NCBI GenBank assembly: GCA_002694645.1 | Contig: NZMV01000056.1 | Coordinates: forward strand, 1-5,597 | Origin: Crocinitomicaceae bacterium | GTDB lineage: Bacteria; Bacteroidota; Bacteroidia; Flavobacteriales_D; Parvicellaceae | Direction of reading: 5' to 3' | Length of the DNA stretch: 5,597 nucleotides | Part shown: positions 1 through 5,162 of the stretch, one piece after another | Numbering within the stretch: the stretch's first letter is position 1 | Layout of the letters: each line of letters starts with the position of its first letter | Notes under the pieces: generated by a model | What the model was told of the DNA's origin: nothing | What the model saw: only the letters and a program-made list of their open reading frames with translations | Databases searched by the model: none | Translations under genes and position numbers: made by a program

Positions 1-93
1 GAAACTACAGAAGAACCAGCTGCTGAAACTACAGAAGAACCAGCTGCTGAAACTACAGAAGAACCAGCTGCTGTAGCTACAGAAGAACCAGCT
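1..93 (+). repeat. 24-bp in-frame tandem repeat (ETTEEPAA units)
   Basis: Three consecutive 24-bp copies (1-24, 25-48, 49-72) are identical at the DNA level. Each encodes ETTEEPAA. A fourth, diverged and shortened copy (73-93) encodes VATEEPA, and a fragment resembling TED follows. The array starts exactly at the window edge, so more copies may lie upstream. Identical synonymous positions across copies point to recent duplication by slippage or unequal recombination. The unit is eight codons, so gain or loss of a copy keeps the reading frame. Confidence 0.95.
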
Positions 94-123
94 ACAGAAG
101 ACTCTAAAGAAGCTGAAAAGTAA
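1..123 (+). CDS. rpsP: Probable ribosomal protein S16, C-terminal tail only (5' end outside window)
   Basis: The reading frame is open from base 1 to a TAA at 121-123, giving 40 residues. It consists of three exact ETTEEPAA units, then VATEEPA and the end TEDSKEAEK. The stretch is acidic and rich in Ala, Pro, Glu and Thr, so it should be disordered and surface-exposed; no folded S16 core is in the window. The name rests on context: rimM follows directly, the rpsP-rimM pair is widespread in bacteria, and S16 of Bacteroidota commonly carries a long Ala/Glu-rich C-terminal extension. S16 is a small-subunit protein involved in assembly of the 30S 5' domain, and RimM assists maturation of the same particle. 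Any other protein with a low-complexity acidic tail remains possible, because no S16-specific residue can be seen. Confidence 0.72.
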   Translation, partial: ETTEEPAAETTEEPAAETTEEPAAVATEEPATEDSKEAEK

Positions 124-147
124 TTTTTAGTATAATTTATTTAAATT

Positions 148-172
148 AAGCCATGATTTCATGGCTTTTTTT
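148..172 (+). terminator. Intrinsic-terminator-like hairpin between the probable rpsP and rimM
   Basis: AAGCCATG (148-155) and CATGGCTT (160-167) form a perfect 8-bp stem around a four-base ATTT loop. The T run continues to 172, which is the standard layout of a Rho-independent terminator reading rightward. Only four of the eight pairs are G-C, so the hairpin is moderate in strength. It begins 24 bases after the upstream stop codon, and its T run ends at the base before the preferred rimM ATG (173). On the minus strand no T run follows the stem, so it should act in one direction. It could terminate most transcripts and let some through, or act as an RNA structure that lowers rimM translation. 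Confidence 0.72.
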
Positions 173-700
173 ATGGAAAAAAATAATTTATATGAGCTTG
201 GTGAATTTTCCAAACAACATGGATTTCAGGGAAAACTAATTCTTTCATTTAATGGCCAAAAGATTTCATTACCAAATCTAAAAGTGATTTGGGTCATGTT
301 AAACGGATTACCTACTCCATTCTCCATAACCAGCATTCAGGAACTCAATAAAAACAAACGAATAGTATCTCTGCTCAATATTAATGCATCAAATGTTTCT
401 TCACTAATTAAACAAAAAGTGTATGTTTCAAAACAGGACATTTCTTTTGATGAGATGGATGTAAAAGTTAAATATGTAGGATTTTCTGTTTGGGATGAAA
501 ATGAAAATGAAATCGGTACAGTTCTTGACTATGTTGATATTAAAAACAACCATCTCCTAATAGTGGAAATAAATAATCGTGAAGTGATGATTCCAGCACA
601 TGATGCATTGATCATTAAAGTCATGAAGAAAGATAAAATCATTCAGCTTCAAATTCCTGAAGGATTATTGGATTTAAATAATGAATCAGAAATCTCATAA
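173..700 (+). CDS. rimM: Ribosome maturation factor RimM
   Basis: RimM binds the 30S subunit, contacts S19, and assists late processing and folding of the 16S rRNA head domain. The product has 175 residues, normal for the family. The N-terminal domain opens with the typical LGEFSKQHGFQGKL (residues 9-22), with the conserved HG and G-x-L pattern. The C-terminal PRC-barrel half starts near YVGFSVWDENENEIGTVLDY (101-120) and ends with IPAHDALI (140-147) and IPEGLLDL (161-168), both hallmarks of RimM. An in-frame ATG at 161 would add only MAFF and lies inside the right arm of the upstream hairpin, so the ATG at 173 is preferred. No Shine-Dalgarno is visible, and the bases before the start are a T run. 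The last 20 bp overlap trmN6. In many proteobacteria trmD follows rimM; here it does not. Confidence 0.93.
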   Translation: MEKNNLYELGEFSKQHGFQGKLILSFNGQKISLPNLKVIWVMLNGLPTPFSITSIQELNKNKRIVSLLNINASNVSSLIKQKVYVSKQDISFDEMDVKVKYVGFSVWDENENEIGTVLDYVDIKNNHLLIVEINNREVMIPAHDALIIKVMKKDKIIQLQIPEGLLDLNNESEIS

Positions 701-1400
701 ACCCTTCCATTTCAAGCAGTTTACACTAAATCAAAAGTTTGCTGCAATGAAAATTGGAACGGACGGAATCCTTTTAGGAGCTTGGGCAAATTGCCAAGAT
801 TGTAAACACATGATTGATGTGGGTACGGGAACAGGTGTTATTGCTCTAATGCTAGCACAAAAGAATAGCAACGCTGAAATAGATGCATTAGAAATTGATC
901 ATAACGCCATAAAAGATGCGAAAAGAAATTTTGAAACTTCTCCATGGAAAAACAGATTAACTCTAATTCATGAGGATTTTTCAAAATGGAATAATAAAAA
1001 CAGATATGATCTGATTATTAGTAATCCTCCCTTTTTTAAAAATAGTTTAAAACCAAATGATGATTCAAGAGCTATTGCCAGACATGTTAATTCATTGAAT
1101 TCAAAATCCCTCTCAAAATTTGCGTTCACCCAACTAAGTTCAAATGGAAGAGTTTATCTAATTGCTCCTATCCATCAACTGAATGAAATCAAAATCCATT
1201 TTTTTGAAAATCATCTCTATCCTTCAAGAGTTTGCTTAGTAAAACCTAAACCTTACAAAGAACCACATCGTGTATTGTTAGAATTTAGAAGAGAAAAAAT
1301 AGAACCTGTAGTAGATACGATTGTAATCGAAAACGACACTAGACATGAGTATACAGACGATTATAAAAAATTAACAAGAGAATTTTACACGATTTTTTAG
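681..1400 (+). CDS. trmN6: tRNA1(Val) adenine(37)-N6-methyltransferase (TrmN6/YfiC family)
   Basis: This is a class I SAM-dependent methyltransferase of 239 residues, the usual size for TrmN6. In E. coli the enzyme methylates N6 of A37, next to the anticodon of tRNA1(Val). The N-terminal signature FKQFTLNQKFAAMKIGTDGI (11-30) followed by LLGAW is characteristic of the family. The SAM-binding glycine-rich motif is DVGTGTG (46-52), with the acidic residue after strand 2 in LEID (70-73). The N6-adenine catalytic motif is NPPF (115-118), preceded by DLIIS. The C-terminal part holds KPKPYKEPHRVLLEF (188-202), also typical. The ATG at 681 is the only start that keeps the N-terminal signature, so the gene overlaps rimM by 20 bp in another frame, which suggests translational coupling. 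Substrate specificity is inferred from the family; a related adenine target cannot be excluded. Confidence 0.88.
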   Translation: MNQKSHKPFHFKQFTLNQKFAAMKIGTDGILLGAWANCQDCKHMIDVGTGTGVIALMLAQKNSNAEIDALEIDHNAIKDAKRNFETSPWKNRLTLIHEDFSKWNNKNRYDLIISNPPFFKNSLKPNDDSRAIARHVNSLNSKSLSKFAFTQLSSNGRVYLIAPIHQLNEIKIHFFENHLYPSRVCLVKPKPYKEPHRVLLEFRREKIEPVVDTIVIENDTRHEYTDDYKKLTREFYTIF

Positions 1401-1430
1401 TCTTACAGATAAAACACATACTTTTACAGC

Positions 1431-1733
1431 ATGAGTCAGAAACCTTTGTTGAAGTCTAGATTATTCAAGTTACCACAACACAGAAGATTTAACTTTCCTG
1501 CTAGATATTACGATGAAGACAAAGAAAGACTAGAAAATAGAATAAAAGAACTGGAATCAGATTCTCACCACTCCAATATAAAAAATGCATTTAGTAAAAA
1601 ACATCAATATAAAAGCTGGAACAAAAATTGGAATACAATTAGATTATTAATCATTTTTGGAATATTAGTTTTCAGTATGGTTTTTCTGTACAATCAAATC
1701 GATTTAGTTGTTAACGCTCTTAACAATAAATAA
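1431..1733 (+). CDS. Small single-pass membrane protein of unknown function, next to mutL
   Basis: The 100-residue product is strongly basic at its N-terminus. LFKLPQHRRFNFPARYYDEDKERLE spans residues 11-35, and a charged helix probably runs to about residue 43. A His/Ser/Lys-rich stretch follows, then one hydrophobic segment (about 70-88, from IRLLIIFGILVFSM to YN) and a 12-residue tail. A single C-terminal membrane helix behind a soluble basic part suggests the N-terminus faces the cytoplasm. From memory, short proteins with the LFKLPxHxxFNYxPRYYD pattern occur just upstream of mutL in many Bacteroidota. Some databases carry them under the name 'riboflavin synthase subunit beta'. Nothing here resembles riboflavin or lumazine synthase, so I would not transfer that name. 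It starts 30 bp after trmN6 and ends 4 bp before mutL. The role is unknown. Confidence 0.85.
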   Translation: MSQKPLLKSRLFKLPQHRRFNFPARYYDEDKERLENRIKELESDSHHSNIKNAFSKKHQYKSWNKNWNTIRLLIIFGILVFSMVFLYNQIDLVVNALNNK

Positions 1734-1737
1734 ATTT

Positions 1738-3516
1738 ATGATTGAATTACTACCCGATAATGTTGCTAATCAAATTGCTGCAGGTGAAGTCATCCAAAGA
1801 CCTGCCTCAGCAGTGAAAGAACTGCTTGAAAATGCTATTGACGCTAATGCTACTAAAATTCAACTTATCGTTAAAGATGCTGGGAAATCTTTAATTCAAG
1901 TGATCGACAACGGCTTTGGCATGAACGAAATTGATGCAGAAAAGTGTTTTAAAAAACATGCTACCTCAAAAATTAAATCTGCTGATGATTTATTTACCAT
2001 TTCATCAAAGGGATTTAGAGGAGAGGCTCTTTCCAGTATAGCAGCCATATCACATATTGAATTAAAGACCAGAACACCGGATGAAGATACAGGAACTAAA
2101 ATCAATATAGATGGAGGTGAAATAATTAATAAAGAATCCATCGCAACATCATTAGGTTCCAGCTTTTCAATGAGAAATCTATTTTTCAACGTCCCAGCAA
2201 GAAGAAATTTTTTAAAGTCAGATAATGTAGAAATTAAACACATTATTGATGAATTTCAACGAATTTCTATGGCGCATCATGATATTCACTTTACTATGCA
2301 CCACAACGACCGACTCTTATTTGATCTACCTGCGTCCAACAGAAAACAGAGATTACTTGCCATTTTTGGTAAGAAATATAATGAACGACTTGTCCCTATT
2401 GAAGAATCTACATCCATATCCAAAATAAATGGGTTTGTGTTGAAACCTGAATACTCCAAAAGAACAAGAGGAGAACAATTTATTTTTGTCAATAATAGAT
2501 ATATTAAGAATTCGAGTATCAACCATGCGATTGGAACTGCTTATAAAGATTTAATTTCAAAAGAACATTTCCCATCTTATTTTATTTTTATTGAAGTACC
2601 TACCAACACTATTGACATCAATATTCACCCGACTAAAACGGAAATTAAATTTGAAGACGAAAGAGCCATTTATTCGATGATAAAATCATGTGTTAGAAAT
2701 TCTTTGGGTAAATACAATGTAGCTCCTACTATTGATTTTGAAACAGAAACTAGCTTTAATTTACCCCCCATTGAACAAGGGCAAAAAATAAATCCACCAT
2801 CTATTAAAATAAACCCTGAATACAATCCATTTCATACGCCTCAAAAAAATTATGTTCAAGAAAATTTAGACTTCTTACAGCAAAATTATAATGATGGTAT
2901 TTCTTCAAATTCGCACACACAAAATAAGGAAAAGAATAACGTGTTGATGGGTGAAGTAGGGCAAAACAACTTCATGCAACATAAGCTGAGGTATGCTATA
3001 TCTTCTCAGGAAAACCGGCTTTTTATCATCGACTTGTTTAGACTTCATCAACAAATAAAGTACAATGAACTCATCACAAACTACAAGAGCACAGATGTAT
3101 TAACCCAACCTCTTTTACACCCGATTGAAATTGATTTATCATCTGGAGACATTCAACTTTGCTTAGAGCTAAAAGAAGAATTTGAAAAGTTAGGTGTTGA
3201 AATTGACCAATTTGGTAAAGACAGTATTATTATTCAAAGTTTTCCTGCAGCAACAGCATCTTTAGATGCTAAGTCATTTATTGAATCTTGTATTGAATTA
3301 TTTAAAAATGAGGATGAATATTTTGAACATCCATATGAAAAATTAGCCTGGAAAATTGGTGAAGGATATGCACATTCCAGACTGAAGAAATTAGACAACA
3401 ATGAAATTGCTCATCTTCTATCTTATATCTTTGACTCATCTGTACAAAAATTCAACAAGAGAGGATTAGCTATTACTAGTGAAATAGACGATGAAATTAT
3501 TTTAAGCATGTTCTGA
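1738..3516 (+). CDS. mutL: DNA mismatch repair protein MutL
   Basis: MutL links mismatch recognition by MutS to strand incision and removal. The product has 592 residues. The N-terminal GHKL ATPase domain is intact: ENAIDA (31-36) with the catalytic Glu, DNGFGM (57-62), ATSKI (76-80), GFRGEAL (92-98), NVPARRNFLK (151-160) and NIHPTKTEIKF (295-305) with the conserved Lys of the second subdomain. A linker of about 75 residues rich in Asn, Gln and Pro (about 332-405) leads to the C-terminal dimerisation domain. Where nuclease-type MutL has DQHA(X)2E(X)4E, this protein reads DLFRLHQQIKYN (432-443), keeping only the Asp. QPLLHP (457-462) matches the beta-clamp-binding pattern. An upstream in-frame ATG at 1708 would add ten atypical residues inside the previous gene; MIELLPDNVANQIAAGEV is the standard N-terminus, so 1738 is chosen. 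The stop overlaps the next start as TGATG. Confidence 0.96.
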   Translation: MIELLPDNVANQIAAGEVIQRPASAVKELLENAIDANATKIQLIVKDAGKSLIQVIDNGFGMNEIDAEKCFKKHATSKIKSADDLFTISSKGFRGEALSSIAAISHIELKTRTPDEDTGTKINIDGGEIINKESIATSLGSSFSMRNLFFNVPARRNFLKSDNVEIKHIIDEFQRISMAHHDIHFTMHHNDRLLFDLPASNRKQRLLAIFGKKYNERLVPIEESTSISKINGFVLKPEYSKRTRGEQFIFVNNRYIKNSSINHAIGTAYKDLISKEHFPSYFIFIEVPTNTIDINIHPTKTEIKFEDERAIYSMIKSCVRNSLGKYNVAPTIDFETETSFNLPPIEQGQKINPPSIKINPEYNPFHTPQKNYVQENLDFLQQNYNDGISSNSHTQNKEKNNVLMGEVGQNNFMQHKLRYAISSQENRLFIIDLFRLHQQIKYNELITNYKSTDVLTQPLLHPIEIDLSSGDIQLCLELKEEFEKLGVEIDQFGKDSIIIQSFPAATASLDAKSFIESCIELFKNEDEYFEHPYEKLAWKIGEGYAHSRLKKLDNNEIAHLLSYIFDSSVQKFNKRGLAITSEIDDEIILSMF

Positions 3517-4253
3517 TGATCAATAGAATTTTTCAAAATATGCCTCCTATTGTCAAGAATCTACTCTTAATAAATGTGCTTTTTTTTGTTGCACAAAACA
3601 CATTAGGGTCGTTCATGCAAAATTTGCATTTAGTACCCATTTTTTCTGACAATTTTAGGCCGTGGCAGTTAGCCACTTATTTTTTTATGCACGGTAATTT
3701 GGCGCATATTTTCTTCAATATGTTTGCACTAGTTATCTTTGGCTCTCAATTAGAAAGAGTCTGGGGACCTCAAAAATTCTTGTTTTTTTACTTATCCTGT
3801 GCTATTGGAGCTGCACTTATACATATGCTTGTTGGGTATATAAGATTAAGCAGCTTTGAAGCTTCCATTGACCCCATTCTTTTACAAGATTACTTGTTTT
3901 ACGTTCAAGACGAAGGATATAATTTACTTACAGAAGGTAAAAATTACATAGACCCTACCTTAGGTAAATTAAATGCATTGTATAATACGCCTATGGTTGG
4001 TGCATCCGGTGCCATTTTTGGTCTACTTGTTGGTTTTGGTTTTTTATTTCCCAATACAGAATTGATGTTACTTTTTCCTCCAATTCCTATAAAAGCAAAA
4101 TATTTTGTCATTGGATATGCAGCAATCGAATTATATTTGGGGATGCAAAATTCACCTAGTGATAATGTTGCTCATTTTGCTCACCTTGGTGGTGCACTCA
4201 TTGGAGTCATAATCGTACTATATTGGCAAAAAACCAGAAATAGTTTTTTTTAA
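3516..4253 (+). CDS. Rhomboid-family intramembrane serine protease, first of two
   Basis: Rhomboids cut transmembrane helices inside the membrane with a Ser-His dyad. The 245-residue protein has about six hydrophobic segments (roughly 11-31, 58-78, 86-109, 160-178, 195-210 and 219-238). The oxyanion-side motif HGNLAHIFFN (59-68) gives His64 and Asn68. GASGAIFG (162-169) gives catalytic Ser164, and AHFAHLGG (219-226) gives catalytic His223. All key residues are present, so activity is expected. Residues about 111-158 form a hydrophilic insertion between the third helix and the serine helix, much longer than in its neighbour. By the usual rhomboid topology it would lie on the periplasmic side, beside the active site. 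The ATG shares one base with the mutL stop (TGATG), and the stop shares one base with the next start (TAATG), so translation is probably coupled. The substrate is unknown. Confidence 0.92.
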   Translation: MINRIFQNMPPIVKNLLLINVLFFVAQNTLGSFMQNLHLVPIFSDNFRPWQLATYFFMHGNLAHIFFNMFALVIFGSQLERVWGPQKFLFFYLSCAIGAALIHMLVGYIRLSSFEASIDPILLQDYLFYVQDEGYNLLTEGKNYIDPTLGKLNALYNTPMVGASGAIFGLLVGFGFLFPNTELMLLFPPIPIKAKYFVIGYAAIELYLGMQNSPSDNVAHFAHLGGALIGVIIVLYWQKTRNSFF

Positions 4254-4255
4254 TG
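4244..4255 (+). other. Eight-T run and TAATG stop/start junction between the rhomboid genes
   Basis: Eight T residues (4244-4251) run directly into the stop codon of the first rhomboid (TAA, 4251-4253). The second gene starts at ATG 4253-4255. In the first gene's frame the codons are AGT TTT TTT TAA, so the T TTT TTT heptamer fits the X XXY YYZ slippery pattern. A -1 shift, or one extra U made by transcriptional slippage, reads TTT TTT TTA ATG and enters the second gene with no intervening stop. Ordinary termination-reinitiation at TAATG is the default reading. Slippage is an inference. Confidence 0.55.
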
Positions 4256-5146
4256 TCCTTAATTGACCAACTAAAATATCAGTTTAATACAGGTGGTACC
4301 TATCTAAAGATAATTTACATCAATGTGGGTGTATTTATTGTCTTTTTACTGTTGAATGTATTTTCTGCCTTGATGAAAGCGTCAAGTGTGATTGATATTG
4401 TCCCCTTGTTTGAGCTTAATTCATCTCCCTCCATATTTTTATTTAGACCATGGACCTTTATAAGCTACATGTTTGTGCACCTTTCCATAGGACATTTATT
4501 TTGGAACATGATTTTATACTTCTTTGCAGGAAGAATTTTTGAAGATTTACTAGGAAAAAAGGCAGCTTTAAACACCTACCTTATTGGTGGAGCATTTGCT
4601 GGCCTTATTTATGTGGTCACGTATAATATTTTCCCTCTTTATCGTGATCTTCCTTATGATAGTCCCGTTATTGGCGCCTCTGGTGCTGTAATGGCCATTT
4701 TCGTAGCGTTAGCCACCTATACACCAAACTATGAAGCTTATTTCTTTGGTGTGCTAAAGGTCAAGCTTAAGTACTTAGCTATTGCCTTTGTTGTAATAGA
4801 TGTACTTGGTGTCGCCAATACGGGTGATAGAGTAGCACATTTCGCTCACATTGGAGGCGCCATTTGGGGTTACCTATTCGCAGTGAATATTAAAAAAGGG
4901 AAAGACATTTCTACAATAATTACTTCTCCCCTGTCAGGACTTAAAAAATTATTTACTAAAAAGAAGATTAAAATTGTCTACAAGAAAAGTAACAACCAAA
5001 AAAAATCTAAACCTAAAACATCGGATGATACTATCATTAGACAAGAAAAGGTTGATGCTATTTTAGATAAAATTAAGGCTTCTGGCTACGATAGCTTAAG
5101 TAAAGAAGAAAAAGATTACCTATTTAATGCCAGCAAAAATATTTAG
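4253..5146 (+). CDS. Rhomboid-family intramembrane serine protease, second of two, with cytoplasmic tail
   Basis: This 297-residue rhomboid has its first membrane helix at about 18-40 and further ones near 78-98, 103-127, 139-157, 168-188 and 195-213. HLSIGHLFWN (76-85) supplies His81 and Asn85. GASGAV (141-146) gives catalytic Ser143, and AHFAHIGG (195-202) gives catalytic His199. The gap before the serine helix is short (about 15 residues), unlike the first rhomboid, so the two are not recent duplicates with one role. After the last helix comes a tail of about 85 residues: a very basic stretch (about 214-256, many Lys) and then a probable helical motif, KVDAILDKIKASGYDSLSKE followed by EKDYLF (266-291). 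I recall this ending on other Bacteroidota rhomboids, probably the domain listed as DUF6576. The tail should face the cytoplasm. The start follows from the TAATG overlap. The substrate is unknown. Confidence 0.92.
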   Translation: MSLIDQLKYQFNTGGTYLKIIYINVGVFIVFLLLNVFSALMKASSVIDIVPLFELNSSPSIFLFRPWTFISYMFVHLSIGHLFWNMILYFFAGRIFEDLLGKKAALNTYLIGGAFAGLIYVVTYNIFPLYRDLPYDSPVIGASGAVMAIFVALATYTPNYEAYFFGVLKVKLKYLAIAFVVIDVLGVANTGDRVAHFAHIGGAIWGYLFAVNIKKGKDISTIITSPLSGLKKLFTKKKIKIVYKKSNNQKKSKPKTSDDTIIRQEKVDAILDKIKASGYDSLSKEEKDYLFNASKNI

Positions 5147-5162
5147 TTTCGGATTAAAACAC

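Noticed and set aside
1..93. Tandem repeat as a CRISPR array
   Set aside because: The units are contiguous with no unique spacers and encode a regular in-frame peptide repeat.
1394..1430. Possible promoter before the small membrane protein (TACTTTTA near 1419)
   Set aside because: It matches TAnnTTTG only imperfectly, lacks a clear -33 box, and is common in DNA this rich in A and T. The gap is only 30 bp, so read-through from trmN6 is equally likely.
1431..1733. Naming the small gene as riboflavin synthase subunit beta
   Set aside because: The protein is 100 residues with a membrane helix and shows no lumazine or riboflavin synthase motif. The name appears to be a carried-over database label.
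1708..1737. Upstream in-frame ATG for mutL (1708)
   Set aside because: It adds ten residues atypical of MutL and lies inside the previous gene. The ATG at 1738 gives the standard MutL N-terminus.
1896..2243. Open frame of 115 codons on the minus strand inside mutL
   Set aside because: It lies wholly opposite the conserved MutL ATPase domain and its translation has no recognisable motif. It is a shadow of the real gene.
2246..2522. Two short open frames (2246-2428 on +, 2286-2522 on -) inside mutL
   Set aside because: Both lie within conserved MutL coding sequence and have no recognisable motif or separate signal for initiation.
2646..2653. TAAATTTG, a match to the Bacteroidota -7 promoter box TAnnTTTG
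   Set aside because: It encodes part of the conserved MutL motif KTEIKFED and has no TTTG box at the expected upstream distance. An internal promoter is not supported.
3576..3594. GTGC and GCAC flanking an eight-T run, as a hairpin or terminator inside the first rhomboid
   Set aside because: The stem is only 4-5 bp with a loop of about 11 bases and no T run after it. It encodes a normal membrane helix.
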